Shown here one piece after another: positions 34,414 to 44,260 of a DNA stretch of 64,000 bases (position 1 is the first letter of the stretch; each line of letters begins with the position of its first letter). The position numbers and the translations under genes are program-made. Under the pieces are notes generated by a model. That model did not search any database, had not been told where the DNA came from, and saw nothing but the letters and a program-made list of their open reading frames with translations. The stretch covers positions 1-64,000 of the forward strand of contig JBBRAM010000001.1 in assembly GCA_038206765.1 (NCBI GenBank), in the 5' to 3' direction. Origin of the DNA: UKL13-2 sp038206765. Lineage in GTDB: Bacteria; Pseudomonadota; Gammaproteobacteria; Burkholderiales; Usitatibacteraceae.

Positions 34414-35808
34414 ATGACAATTCCCACGTCGCCATCAAGCGAACTATCGATCAGTGTGAGGCAGCAAACCTGGGCAATACTGCTCGTTTTGTTCCTCATC
34501 AATTTACTCAACTTTTTTGACCGTACCATTCCCGCTGTGGTGCTCGAACCGATCCGCAAAGAGTTTGGTTTGGACGACACTATGCTGGGGCTGCTCGGGA
34601 CGTCATTCACGCTGATTTACGCGCTCGCTGGCATCCCGTTGGGGCGCTTGGCGGATCGCTATCAACGCACTAAAATTTTGGCCGGCGGTGTATTTGTCTG
34701 GAGCCTGATGACGGGCGCTTCAGGGCTGGCGTGGAGCTTCATGTCGTTTTTCGTGATTCGCATGGCTGTCGGTGTGGGCGAGGCGAGTTGCGCACCAGCG
34801 GCGAATTCGATGATTGGTGATTTGTATCCATCGCAAAAGCGGGCCCGCGCGATGGGCGTGTTCATGCTCGGCTTGCCATTGGGAATTTTGCTCTGCTATG
34901 CGGTGGTTGGTGCGATTGCACAAAAGTATGGATGGCGCATGCCGTTTGTTGTCGCTGCTGTCCCCGGCATAATTGTTGCCGCGATTGCCTATTTTTTGAC
35001 GGAGCCGGCGCGCGGATCGCAAGAAATACATCGCAGCAACGATAAACAAAGAATCAACAACCCCATCCGCAAAATCCTGTCCATTCCCACCATCTGGTGG
35101 ATCATCGCCTCCGGTGCCACGGTGAATTTCGCGTCATATGCGATGAATACATTTTTAGCGACCATGCTAATTCGCTACCACAGCATCAGTATCGCCGAAG
35201 CCGGCGTGTTGGCTTCACTGGTGTTGGGGGTCACCGGGCTGATTGGCTTAATGGCCGGTGGCTGGCTTGCCGATCGCCTGCATGCCACATTCCCGCGCGG
35301 TCGCCTGATGCTGGCCGCGATCAGTATGTTGATCGCTGCGCCATTGCTGTACTTCGGATTATCGCAGCCGAAGGGCGAGCTCGCACTGCTGACCGTATTT
35401 TTATTCGTTGGCTGGATGTTGTTTTTTGTTTACTACGTTGCCGTGTATCCCGCGCTGCAAGATGTGATCGAGCCGCAGCTTCGTGCGACGGCAATGGCCG
35501 TCTATTTTTTCTTTCAATATGTGCTCGGCGCGGCCTTTGGAACTGTGGTGACGGGCGCGTTATCTGACTATTTTGCACGGCAAGCTATGCAAGCGGCGAA
35601 CGCTGTCTCGATGACTGAGGCTTTTCGTGCAACCGGACTAAACGCCTCGATGCGAGTGGTGATACCCATCGCCATTTTACTGACCGGTTTGGCACTCTGG
35701 GGCGCCGCGCGGTTTTTTATCAACGACGCTATCTCTGCTGCAAAATTGCCCGTCGATGCTGCTTCTAACCCTGCGGGAATGAATCCAAATGCCGTCACTC
35801 GCACTTGA
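34414..35808 (+). CDS. Major facilitator superfamily transporter
   Basis: 464 aa with about twelve membrane segments. Typical MFS motifs: the first-half loop GIPLGRLADRYQRTKIL (motif A) and the second-half copy MAGGWLADRLHATFPRGRL. The N-terminus LLVLFLINLLNFFDRTIPAVVLEPIRKEFG resembles the Spinster/ACS-like subgroup. Substrate cannot be read from sequence; organic anions are common in this group. A GGAG site lies 11 bp before the ATG. Converges with the proline-rich TonB-like gene. Confidence 0.92.
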   Translation: MTIPTSPSSELSISVRQQTWAILLVLFLINLLNFFDRTIPAVVLEPIRKEFGLDDTMLGLLGTSFTLIYALAGIPLGRLADRYQRTKILAGGVFVWSLMTGASGLAWSFMSFFVIRMAVGVGEASCAPAANSMIGDLYPSQKRARAMGVFMLGLPLGILLCYAVVGAIAQKYGWRMPFVVAAVPGIIVAAIAYFLTEPARGSQEIHRSNDKQRINNPIRKILSIPTIWWIIASGATVNFASYAMNTFLATMLIRYHSISIAEAGVLASLVLGVTGLIGLMAGGWLADRLHATFPRGRLMLAAISMLIAAPLLYFGLSQPKGELALLTVFLFVGWMLFFVYYVAVYPALQDVIEPQLRATAMAVYFFFQYVLGAAFGTVVTGALSDYFARQAMQAANAVSMTEAFRATGLNASMRVVIPIAILLTGLALWGAARFFINDAISAAKLPVDAASNPAGMNPNAVTRT

Positions 35809-35817
35809 CAAACGCGG

Positions 35818-37554
35818 CTACCATTTGCATCCCTTCTCGGTAATCGCATCCCGCACCAGCGGCACAACGGCGGCCAGCCCCATTTTGGCATAGGCATCTT
35901 TGCAATCAGCGCGCTTGAGCGCTTTGTCAAAAATTTCCTCCACTTTCTTTTTCACCGCGACCGGCGGCGCAACCGGGAACGGCAGCAAGGTACGCGGGCC
36001 GCTGCCTTCGCTGGAGATTGCACGAGCGCGATTGCGCAGGGCATCTAAATCGAGCTTCGGTACGGGTTTGGTCGCATCGTTCGGGTTTGGCGGGAAGGCG
36101 GGCAACGCCGCACTGGCGCCTGAAGGATCGGTGCCTAGTGGTGCCTGGGCGCCAAGTTTTGGGTCGGATTTAGAATTTTTAGCATCGGATTTAAAATCGG
36201 CTGTAGCATCCGGCGCCCGTCGGGAACTGGATTCAGCACTTTGGCTGGCAGCAGGCGGCGCGCCACTTGCGATTGGATTGGCCGCAGGATTCGGGATGGG
36301 GCTAATGGCAGTGCTTGGTGGGCTTGCCAGTTTTGGCACATCGATCACGGGTGGCAGAGGCTGATTGGCGATTGTTGGCAGTACGCTCACTTCGGGAACC
36401 AAGATGTCCGGCAGTTTAATTTCGGTTGGCTTGGTAAATACTGGCTTCATCTCAGGAGGCTTTACCTCCGGTGGCTTGACGGCCACTCTTGGTTCTATCT
36501 TGATATCGACTCTCTGCTCGACAGCGGCAGACGTAGAGACGGGATTAGGAATAGGAATAGGAATAGGGACAGTGGCAGGAACCGGCGTTGTTGTTGGCAG
36601 CGGCAGCGTGGCAACGGTAGGCGTTGGTGGCAACGCTACGCGCACTTCAATTGGTGCAGACTCGAATTTGGGCAACTTGGGCGCCACCAATATGCGTTCA
36701 GGGACAGGGGTCGGTGCAGGTGAAGGTGCTGGTAGAGGTGGGGCAACATTGAATGTTGGAACGGCCGTTAACGCGCTCGGTAATGCCGTTGTAGCAAGAG
36801 GTGATGATATTGCCGTAAAAGGCGCAACCGATTGGCTCGGTGCTCGCACGATGGGTGGCGGCACAGGAATTGGGGTCGGGATCGATGAAGCCAGGGGTTC
36901 CCTCGGCGGTGCTGGCTGCGCGACCACGAACGTCGTGACCGGCAACGCCACATCTTGCGCGATAAACCGTAGCGCTTCCGGCGTGACCGACTGCGTTGGA
37001 GGCGTTGGTGCGGACGGTAAGCTTTCTGGCGTCGCGGCTGGTGTGGTTTGCGGATCAGCGACAGCGGGGGTAACAGAAACGGGCGGCAATTCGGCAGCTA
37101 ATGGAAATGGATTTTTTTCTGGTGATGTTGTGGCAGGTGTCGTGGCATTTTCAGCAGACTCTAGCACCGGCGCGCCTTTCAAGCCTGTTTCCGACCTTGA
37201 CGCTGCCATTTTTTTTTGCACATCGCCTTTCACATCGCCTTTACCTTCCCGCGAGGACGCGCCTATGGTCGGAATTTGTTTATCCAATTTTAGGCCGCTT
37301 ACCGACTGCGACTTTTCCGCGTTCAGTGTGGCATTAAAATTAAACGAGGACGCACCCCATAGGCGATTGCCCAATTTAGCGCCCACACCGCTGGTATCGC
37401 CCAACAATACAATCGCCAACACGTGCCACAATATCGATAACAATAAAAACTGGTCGAGGGTGGGCCGCTCCATGAATGAAGTGGGAGGCAAAATCAGCGA
37501 CGTGCCATCCGGCGCGTAAGCGGTTGAACTGGACTGGGGTCGACGAAATTTCAT
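35818..37554 (-). CDS. Long proline-rich TonB-like membrane protein with atypical C-terminus
   Basis: 578 aa from the ATG at 37554 (TTG at 37566 also possible). One membrane segment near residues 34-52, FLLLSILWHVLAIVLLG, has S40-x3-H44, the motif TonB and TolA use to couple to ExbB/ExbD. A ~430-residue Pro/Ala/Val/Thr-rich periplasmic stretch follows, with runs such as IPIPIPNP. The end, FDKALKRADCKDAYAKMGLAAVVPLV then EKGCKW, has two cysteines and does not look like the canonical TonB domain. A TonB-dependent receptor lies next door across DUF1289. Energy transduction is inferred. No exbBD is visible. A copy of the dispersed motif core (37156-37175) lies inside the coding region. Confidence 0.7.
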   Translation of the reverse strand: MKFRRPQSSSTAYAPDGTSLILPPTSFMERPTLDQFLLLSILWHVLAIVLLGDTSGVGAKLGNRLWGASSFNFNATLNAEKSQSVSGLKLDKQIPTIGASSREGKGDVKGDVQKKMAASRSETGLKGAPVLESAENATTPATTSPEKNPFPLAAELPPVSVTPAVADPQTTPAATPESLPSAPTPPTQSVTPEALRFIAQDVALPVTTFVVAQPAPPREPLASSIPTPIPVPPPIVRAPSQSVAPFTAISSPLATTALPSALTAVPTFNVAPPLPAPSPAPTPVPERILVAPKLPKFESAPIEVRVALPPTPTVATLPLPTTTPVPATVPIPIPIPNPVSTSAAVEQRVDIKIEPRVAVKPPEVKPPEMKPVFTKPTEIKLPDILVPEVSVLPTIANQPLPPVIDVPKLASPPSTAISPIPNPAANPIASGAPPAASQSAESSSRRAPDATADFKSDAKNSKSDPKLGAQAPLGTDPSGASAALPAFPPNPNDATKPVPKLDLDALRNRARAISSEGSGPRTLLPFPVAPPVAVKKKVEEIFDKALKRADCKDAYAKMGLAAVVPLVRDAITEKGCKW

Positions 37555-37777
37555 CAAATAGGTCAAAAGGAAAATTTAAACTGCACCACGTCAATTGTGG
37601 CCAAGCTGATTGCTGCCACACTTGTTCAATCAATAACGTTAAAAGCTTACCGCATACAATCACTTCCGAGATGACAACATCATTTTCCGGTTTATTTCTA
37701 GGGCGCGCTCGGATGGCTTCAAAACAGTGGCTTATCGATTGAATGAATAATCTGAACGCGCCACAACACGACCTTCC

Positions 37778-38023
37778 ATGCCCTCATCAACACCCGTTCA
37801 ATATCTTGAACTCGCTAAAAAACCTGCCTCGCCCTGTAACCAAGTCTGCGTCATGCAGACTTCAGCCACGATGGAGACGACCACGCCACTTTGCTTGGGT
37901 TGCGGGCGCACCATGGCTGAAATATCATCATGGCCAACGATGCTCACAGCACAGAAATACATTGTGTTACAAAAAATTGAAGCACGACGTCTGAACAAAA
38001 CAGAGGACCCCTTGTCGAAATGA
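37778..38023 (+). CDS. DUF1289 domain protein
   Basis: 81 aa. The DUF1289 cysteine pattern is clear: SPCNQVCVMQ, then LCLGCGRTMAEISSWPTM and a basic helix KYIVLQKIEARRL. The four cysteines probably bind zinc. The family is usually ~60 aa; here a spacer of ~12 residues separates the two cysteine pairs. Function unknown. It sits between the divergent TonB-like gene and the receptor gene. Confidence 0.85.
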   Translation: MPSSTPVQYLELAKKPASPCNQVCVMQTSATMETTTPLCLGCGRTMAEISSWPTMLTAQKYIVLQKIEARRLNKTEDPLSK

Positions 38024-38262
38024 AGGTAAAAATAATCAAAGGGTAAACCAACAGCGTCGTCAGGTCATAGCATCATCCCGCACTCGTGCCGTAAACGCGG
38101 CAAAACGTCCCGTTTCCAGACTACGTTTGCCGGCGTCGCTTATGAACCTCCTTTCCGCACACCCTCTGCGGCGCACCACCGTTAATTCTTCATTCGTATC
38201 GTTTTTTGCCTATCCTTTACCCAACCTTCCGCTATCTCTTCCCACATTGCTCGGTCACCAAC

Positions 38263-40650
38263 ATGTTGCTTTTTAAGCGCTCCAAAATTCTTCAGCCTAC
38301 TCAATTTTTCCAACATTTTCGCCGCAAATTAATAGCCTTCGCTATCGCGTCGTCACTGGGTTTCAGTTTCAGTTTTTGTTTGAGTCTGACGGCGATAACG
38401 GCAACCGCACAGACCGCGCCAACACCAGGCGAGCCCGATCCGCCCAAGCCAACCGCACCAGTGAAACCACCGGCGCTGCCGGCAGGCACCCCCAAAACGC
38501 CCGCCGGCGTATCGGCACAAAGCGTTCCGACCGTTGAGATTACTAGCCAACGCGGCGGTAACGAGGATCGGCGCGCTTCCACCGCAGCAAAAATCGTCAT
38601 TACTCGGGAAGATATTGAGCAATACGGCGATAGCAATTTGGGTGATGTCTTGCGCCGCCTACCCGGCGTGACGCAAGGCGGCCGCCCAGGGCGCGGCGGG
38701 CCGGTACAAATGCGCGGCTTGGGTGGTGGCTTCACGCAAATCTTGATCGACGGCGAGCGCATTGCGCCGGGCTTTTCAGTCGAGCAAATTACGCCGGAGC
38801 AAGTTGAGAGAATAGAAATTTTACGGGCACCTACCGCCGAAACCGGCGCACGCGCCATTGCCGGCACAATCAATATTATTTTGCGCGAGCCGTTGCGAGT
38901 GCGAAACAACGATATCCGTGCCAGCATTCAAGATGAGCGCGGATATTATTCGAGCAACCTGTCTTGGTCTCGCAATGACACCCTGAGCGCCACCGGGACC
39001 TACAACATGACGCTATCGGCCGGGCATACCGACCAGCTCACCGATATTTCAACGCGAACCAATTACCTCAACACCATCACCGGTGCGACGGAGTTAGACC
39101 AAGCCGGCTTTAGTCAAAGCCATGACAAACGCAACAATATATTTTTAAGCAGTCGCTTTCAATGGCGGCTCGGCGCAGGCGAGCAGTTTAGTTTGCAGCC
39201 GTTCTTGGTACACAGCGAATCCGATAGCCACAGCCGTGGCACGCTCACACAATCCGTCGGTGCAATGCCTGCACAGTACGCCACCAACACCGGCGATAGC
39301 GATGCCCGCGTCACGGTTGCCCGGTTTATGAGTATGCTCAACAAACGTATCGATCAGGACACGCGCTATGAGTTGCGTGGCAGCGGTGGTCAATTTTCAT
39401 TGGCAACCAACTCAGCACTGAACCAATTTGATAAAACAGGTTTGCGCACGCTTAGTCAAACCACCGATGCCGATGCCAAAGACCGCTCGTGGAATATCGC
39501 TGGAAAATTATCGCGCAGCTTATTCGACGGTAAGCACAGTCTGGTCACAGGCGGCGAATTGGAAGGGGTGAAGCGCACCGAGAATTCAACCACCTTGCTC
39601 AACGGTGTTCGCCAATTGGTGGATTTTGGCACCGAACTGAATGTGTCGACCCAACGGACCGCGTTCTATATTCAAGACGAATGGGACCCTTCTCCAAACT
39701 GGTCGTCTTATTTGGGACTTCGCTGGGAAGCCATTAAAACCGAGAGTGATGGATCTGGCTCCGGCACGGCCAACCCTGCAGTCCGGAATAGAAGCAGCGT
39801 GTTGACGCCGTTGGCGCAGGGCGTGTGGCGCTTCGATGCCCCGAGTCGCGATCAGGTGCGGCTGGCGCTCACGCAAAGTTATCGTGCCCCAACCACGCAA
39901 AATTTGGTCTCGCGACCGAGCCTTAATATTCTGTTTCCCGTTCCCGGCGCCAATACTTCCGTGAGCGCGGATCGTGCGGGCAATCCCAATTTACGACCTG
40001 AATTGGCAAACGGCGTTGATCTCGCCTATGAAAAATTTCTCAAGTCTGGCGGCATTGTCTCGGTCAATTTATTCACACGCCACATCAAGGATTTAATTCG
40101 CAATGTAACAACGCTCGAATCAGTCTCATGGGCGAGCAGCCCGCGCTTTGTGTCGCGTCCGCAAAATTTAGGCAAAGCCGTAACAAGCGGGATTGAGTTC
40201 GATGCGAAGTTTCAGCTTACCGAGATTTGGACGGACGCGATTCCGCTCAATATCCGCGCTAATGCCAGCGTGTTTGATTCCAAGGTGCATGATGTGAATG
40301 GTCCCAATAACCGGATCGATCAGCAGCCCCGCGGCACGGCGAATCTGGGTGCGGATTATCGTTTTCGCGGTACACCGTTTAGCATTGGTGGCAATGTGGC
40401 GTTGACACCCTCTTACGAGACGCAGCAAACGAATACCCAATTGCAAAAAAACAGCACCAAGCGCGTGATGGATTTTTACGGATTATGGAATGTTGATTCG
40501 GCAACGCGGCTTCGACTCACGTTCGCAAACCTTGCGCCGCGCGATTTGACCACCACTGCCGCGATTACCGAGGGCACCCAACGCCAGACTGTTGCGAGCG
40601 ATGCGCGAACGGATTTGTCGGTTTCTCTCAGGCTGGAGATGCGCTTATAG
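38263..40650 (+). CDS. TonB-dependent outer-membrane receptor
   Basis: 795 aa from the ATG at 38263; an upstream ATG at 38206 adds 19 residues before the signal peptide. Signal peptide (basic RRKLIAFAIASS, long hydrophobic core, cleavage near ATAQ), a Pro-rich spacer, then a TonB-box-like VPTVEITSQ near residue 90. The plug domain (~95-215) has DVLRRLPGVTQGG, VQMRGLGGGFTQILIDGERI and ERIEILRAPTAETGARAIAGTINIILRE. The remainder is the 22-strand barrel, ending in SVSLRLEMRL with a terminal hydrophobic/aromatic pattern. FepA/BtuB-like, ligand unknown. The neighbouring TonB-like protein may power it. Confidence 0.93.
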   Translation: MLLFKRSKILQPTQFFQHFRRKLIAFAIASSLGFSFSFCLSLTAITATAQTAPTPGEPDPPKPTAPVKPPALPAGTPKTPAGVSAQSVPTVEITSQRGGNEDRRASTAAKIVITREDIEQYGDSNLGDVLRRLPGVTQGGRPGRGGPVQMRGLGGGFTQILIDGERIAPGFSVEQITPEQVERIEILRAPTAETGARAIAGTINIILREPLRVRNNDIRASIQDERGYYSSNLSWSRNDTLSATGTYNMTLSAGHTDQLTDISTRTNYLNTITGATELDQAGFSQSHDKRNNIFLSSRFQWRLGAGEQFSLQPFLVHSESDSHSRGTLTQSVGAMPAQYATNTGDSDARVTVARFMSMLNKRIDQDTRYELRGSGGQFSLATNSALNQFDKTGLRTLSQTTDADAKDRSWNIAGKLSRSLFDGKHSLVTGGELEGVKRTENSTTLLNGVRQLVDFGTELNVSTQRTAFYIQDEWDPSPNWSSYLGLRWEAIKTESDGSGSGTANPAVRNRSSVLTPLAQGVWRFDAPSRDQVRLALTQSYRAPTTQNLVSRPSLNILFPVPGANTSVSADRAGNPNLRPELANGVDLAYEKFLKSGGIVSVNLFTRHIKDLIRNVTTLESVSWASSPRFVSRPQNLGKAVTSGIEFDAKFQLTEIWTDAIPLNIRANASVFDSKVHDVNGPNNRIDQQPRGTANLGADYRFRGTPFSIGGNVALTPSYETQQTNTQLQKNSTKRVMDFYGLWNVDSATRLRLTFANLAPRDLTTTAAITEGTQRQTVASDARTDLSVSLRLEMRL

Positions 40651-40706
40651 GACTGCAAGGGCCGTGGTCTCGACGGAGCAAAAGAAAGAGTTCGGCGTAG
40701 CTGCCC

Positions 40707-42338
40707 TTACAGAGCCAGCGCAACGTCAATCGCCGCAAGTTTCCAGCCGCGCCCCTGATGCCGCGCGCGACCCAGCCGAATATGGAAAATATTCGACGCG
40801 ATCATCACGCTGAGCTTGGAGCTTGCCTTGAAGGTGGCATCGTTGACGATGACGGAGTCCGCGAAACCATGGTCCGCGCTGCCCGGCACAAGGATACCCT
40901 TTGAGGTCTGCCGCACGGTTCTCTCCGTCACATGCTCCAGCGTGGCGCGGAGTGGCACTCTAGACAGCACCCGCACGCCGATCAACATACTTTGCTGGCG
41001 GTGCAAGTTGGCCTTGCGGACCACCACGCCCAACACGCAAGGTCGCCCTGTTTCAATTTGCATCGCGATGAGATCATCGACTTCTACCTGCGCCGCGTCT
41101 TCACTGGCCATTTCCAGCCCTAAGCCAGAGTCGCTGATGTCAAACAGCCGAACGGGTGTGCGCTGTGCAAGCGTGGTGCCCTGGCCGCCCGCATTAAAAA
41201 TACCGGTGCTGGAGAGCGACGCCTGGCGCGCGGATTGAGACGATGGCGAATCGTCAATACTTGCACCCGACATGACGGCGCTATGGTTCGCGACGTGATT
41301 GCCAGCGCGCGATTGCGTTTGGCTCGATTGCGTTGCCAGTGCGGACGTCCAAATATCATTGAACCCGCAAAACACCTTCACCTCAGCACCCTGCCCCACG
41401 GCGAAGCGCTTGTTGCGTGCCGATTCAGCATTGGCAATCAGACTGAACTCACGATCCAGGAAATCGATCACTGCCACATGCTCTTCCATTCGGAAGCCAA
41501 TGCCCATTCCCCAGCCAGGGAAAATAATGCCCTGGTGAAAATCATCAACGGCCAGCTCCAACTGCCGTTGTAAAGGCCGCAACGATAAAAATAAATTAGC
41601 ACGCTCGCCGGGTGTGTAGCGGGTAAGACCGCGTGACTCATTTCGGGTATCGATGCACAGGCTAGGCGTGTCTGCTTGCGGCTCGCGCGTCAGCCATAAT
41701 GCATTCATCCATGAAATTAGCCAGCTATCTAAAATCTCCAAGCGGCGCGGCGACAAATTGCCGCTAGTAAAGCGCTCCAATAACAATGCACGAACGTAGA
41801 GCGCTTCGATTGTTGTTTCAACCGTTCGCCGCTCAATGATGATGTTCAGGATCGAGGCTTCAACTTTCGCTTTTGCCGCCATTTTGTAGAGCAGATGCAA
41901 ACGCTGCGGAGTAGCCTGGTCAGGTCGCTGCCCTGAAATTTTTCGCCATTTGGTAGCGTAGCCTGTGAGTAACAATGCCAACGAAATCGCAGCGGCAATA
42001 TCGCCGGGCGTATCGCCAGACTTAATCTTGCCAAGCTCGGCGGTCGGCGAAACCAAGCCACGAACCAGCCTCGCCAAATCTTCGTAACTCGCGGCCAGCC
42101 ATTCGGCAACTGCCGTATCGCCATCGCTTTGGGTTAAATTATTTTGCAACAAATGTTCGCGGTCTTTGCTGGAAAAGTCTTCAAGGCTGCGCATCGAGCG
42201 CAACAATAAATCTGCCGATTTACCCAGATTAGTTTTGTCCAAATGCTGTTCAAGCGCCAATAGTTGATCCGTCAACGCCCGATGCGAACGTGTCACTTGG
42301 AGGCCGGCTTGGCTACCAGCTGCGAAGGTAAATTCCAT
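40707..42338 (-). CDS. Large protein with C-terminal PilZ-like domain
   Basis: 543 aa, no signal peptide. Residues 1-~380 are mostly helical and not assignable (for example RTVETTIEALYVRALLLERFTS). Toward the C-terminus R393-x3-R397 followed by D400-x-S402-x2-G405 (QRTPVRLFDISDSGLGLEM) matches the two PilZ signature motifs (RxxxR and DxSxxG) for cyclic di-GMP binding. A beta-rich remainder with VLGVVVRKANLHR fits a PilZ barrel. This suggests a c-di-GMP-responsive protein; a GGDEF enzyme is also encoded at 59720. It follows the 208-aa gene by 67 bp on the same strand, likely one operon. Confidence in the frame is high, in the domain moderate. Confidence 0.7.
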   Translation of the reverse strand: MEFTFAAGSQAGLQVTRSHRALTDQLLALEQHLDKTNLGKSADLLLRSMRSLEDFSSKDREHLLQNNLTQSDGDTAVAEWLAASYEDLARLVRGLVSPTAELGKIKSGDTPGDIAAAISLALLLTGYATKWRKISGQRPDQATPQRLHLLYKMAAKAKVEASILNIIIERRTVETTIEALYVRALLLERFTSGNLSPRRLEILDSWLISWMNALWLTREPQADTPSLCIDTRNESRGLTRYTPGERANLFLSLRPLQRQLELAVDDFHQGIIFPGWGMGIGFRMEEHVAVIDFLDREFSLIANAESARNKRFAVGQGAEVKVFCGFNDIWTSALATQSSQTQSRAGNHVANHSAVMSGASIDDSPSSQSARQASLSSTGIFNAGGQGTTLAQRTPVRLFDISDSGLGLEMASEDAAQVEVDDLIAMQIETGRPCVLGVVVRKANLHRQQSMLIGVRVLSRVPLRATLEHVTERTVRQTSKGILVPGSADHGFADSVIVNDATFKASSKLSVMIASNIFHIRLGRARHQGRGWKLAAIDVALAL

Positions 42339-42405
42339 ATTAAATTAGCGCAGTTATCTCAATTTGGCATTATTTAGATTACGGATCGCGGATCGTCGCG
42401 AGTTG

Positions 42406-43032
42406 TTAACGAGAAACGTGCGACATCATGGCCTCAACCAGCGCACGATGCAACGCCCGCTGGCGTTTTTCGTCGCGATCCAGCGAACCGGGAATACTCC
42501 AATTGGGCAACATAAATTTTTCGCCTTTATTTCGAACATGCGCATAATGCGGGTCTTGCGGTGCCATATCGTGACCCATGGCATCAATAATCGGTTGCGT
42601 AGCGGCAACAATTTCTTGTCCGGCAAATCGTTCCAAAAACAAATCTGCCAACTCGGCAAACTGCACAACGTCGGACTTCAAAAATGACTGTTCCAATAAA
42701 AACAACCATAGCTTTGGTTGCTGTGGATTTTCCTGCAACGCGAGGTGCAATAGCTCCATCGCAAGGCGCGACTGCTCATCATCCAACAATTGTCGGGCCC
42801 AGTTTATAACTTCATCGGTATTGGATAGCGATGCGCCCGGCTCAGCAAAACGCGTAAATCGGGTGGCGAGATAACGATTGCGCAACTTCAAAGCACCACG
42901 CTGATGTTGCTCGTTGGGCAGGCTCAGTGATTCCCGTAGCGAACGCGGCTGCGATGGCGCGGTGGTCGAGGCAGTTGCTGGAGCGCTGCCGAGTGATGGA
43001 ACGGAGGTAAGAGGCGGCGTAAGCATCATCAA
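42406..43032 (-). CDS. Hypothetical protein with TPR-like helical region (208 aa)
   Basis: The N-terminal ~55 residues are Ser/Thr/Pro-rich and probably disordered. Then comes a helical pair pattern, WARQLLDDEQSRLAMELLHLALQENPQQPKLWLFLLEQSF, that resembles tetratricopeptide or FimV-type repeats, and a C-terminal HYAHVRNKGEKFMLPNWSIPGSLDRDEKRQRALH. No family recognised. First gene of a probable two-gene unit with the PilZ-like gene, so it may act with it. Start at 43032 or two codons later (MMM). Confidence 0.65.
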   Translation of the reverse strand: MMMLTPPLTSVPSLGSAPATASTTAPSQPRSLRESLSLPNEQHQRGALKLRNRYLATRFTRFAEPGASLSNTDEVINWARQLLDDEQSRLAMELLHLALQENPQQPKLWLFLLEQSFLKSDVVQFAELADLFLERFAGQEIVAATQPIIDAMGHDMAPQDPHYAHVRNKGEKFMLPNWSIPGSLDRDEKRQRALHRALVEAMMSHVSR

Positions 43033-43339
43033 TTAAATAAGCATGTTGGATGGTAGGATTAAGTTTGTAACATATTGCAGTTATCTGCGGTAAATAACTT
43101 ATATTCTAAGCATCCTGTGGGAGGTGTGCAGTCATAAATTGTTAACTGTGATCTAACAAATTATTGTGCATTTTTTCACAATTTGCCGATACTTACCTCG
43201 ACAACATCGCAACCGTATTGCCAATTTTAGCAACTACGTCAACGACGGTAACGGCGGTAACGGCCACTTCAGAATTAAACAGTCATGCATTCGCTTTGGA
43301 AAATTATTATCGAACATTTAGGGAATATTTGGAGAAAAC
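43033..43339. other. Divergent promoter region
   Basis: About 307 bp, AT-richer than the flanking genes, between the PilZ-like unit and the ornithine cyclodeaminase homologue. I see no gene; short imperfect ACGGTAACGGCGGTAACGG repetition occurs near 43244-43262. Confidence 0.4.
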
Positions 43340-44260
43340 ATGCGCTTAATAACAGATAGCGATGTCGCGAGGATACTCACGATGCCTGATGCCGTCGCGA
43401 CCATGCGCACCGCATTCCTGCAATACGGCCAAGGCGCTGGCGCGGTGCTGGCTCGCGGACGCGCAACGGCTGAACACGCAGGAAACGCAGCCACCATTAG
43501 CGCGATGGGTGCCGCCCTCCCGGCAAGCGGAGTGGTGGGCACAAAAATGTATTCAACCGTCGCAGGCAAATTTAATTTTGTGATTGTTTTATTCTCTTCC
43601 GTCACGGGCGCAGCGCTCGCCACCATTGAAGCCAACGAGCTAACACGGCTGCGTACCTCGGCGGCAACTGCTGTGGCGGTAGAACGCCTAGCCAACAAGG
43701 ACGCTGCCGTGCTCGCCATATTCGGCGCGGGTCTTCAGGCACATGCTCATGTCGAAGCGTTGATGCAGGTTCACACATTCAAACAGGTGTTGGTTTGCGC
43801 ACGCACCAACGCAGCCGAATTTGCGGAGTGGATTGGTAATAAATTTAAATGTCCAACCGAGGCCGTCGATGCAAAGGCTGCCGCCTCAAAAGGTGACGTG
43901 ATTGTCTGCGCCACCCGATCATCCGAAGCATTGTTCGACGGCAACTGGGTGCGGCCGGGCACGATGATCGCCGCTGTTGGCACCAGCAAGCCAACCGCGC
44001 GTGAGCTTGATGATTCATTGCTAAGCCGAGCGCAATTGATCGCCGTCGAATGGCTACCCGCTGCAACGGCAGAATCCGGTGAATTCGCCCGCGCGGCAAA
44101 AGGCGCAATTGATCCTGCGCGTGTGATGGAACTGGGTAAATTGTTGGCTGACAGCAGCGCTTACCAACGTGCGGCGAATGACATCGTGGTCTACAAAAGC
44201 GTCGGCATTGGTCTTGAAGATGTGGCGCTGGCGAAGCTGGTATTGGATCGGATGGTTTGA
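43340..44260 (+). CDS. Ornithine cyclodeaminase / mu-crystallin family protein
   Basis: 306 aa. The N-terminal part begins MRLITDSDVARILTMPDAVATMRTAF; the NAD(P)-binding motif is LAIFGAGLQAHAHVEAL near residue 125; TRLRTSAATAVAVERLANKD and VGTSKPTARELDDSLL match the family. Members include ornithine cyclodeaminase, alanine dehydrogenases of archaeal type and ketimine reductases, so the reaction cannot be fixed from sequence. It stands alone with divergent and tandem-intergenic neighbours. A GGAGAAAAC site precedes the ATG. Confidence 0.9.
   Translation: MRLITDSDVARILTMPDAVATMRTAFLQYGQGAGAVLARGRATAEHAGNAATISAMGAALPASGVVGTKMYSTVAGKFNFVIVLFSSVTGAALATIEANELTRLRTSAATAVAVERLANKDAAVLAIFGAGLQAHAHVEALMQVHTFKQVLVCARTNAAEFAEWIGNKFKCPTEAVDAKAAASKGDVIVCATRSSEALFDGNWVRPGTMIAAVGTSKPTARELDDSLLSRAQLIAVEWLPAATAESGEFARAAKGAIDPARVMELGKLLADSSAYQRAANDIVVYKSVGIGLEDVALAKLVLDRMV

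Noticed and set aside
35900..37519. Long plus-strand glycine-rich frames opposite the TonB-like gene
   Set aside because: Mirror of proline codons on the other strand; the minus frame has a signal-anchor and sensible termini.
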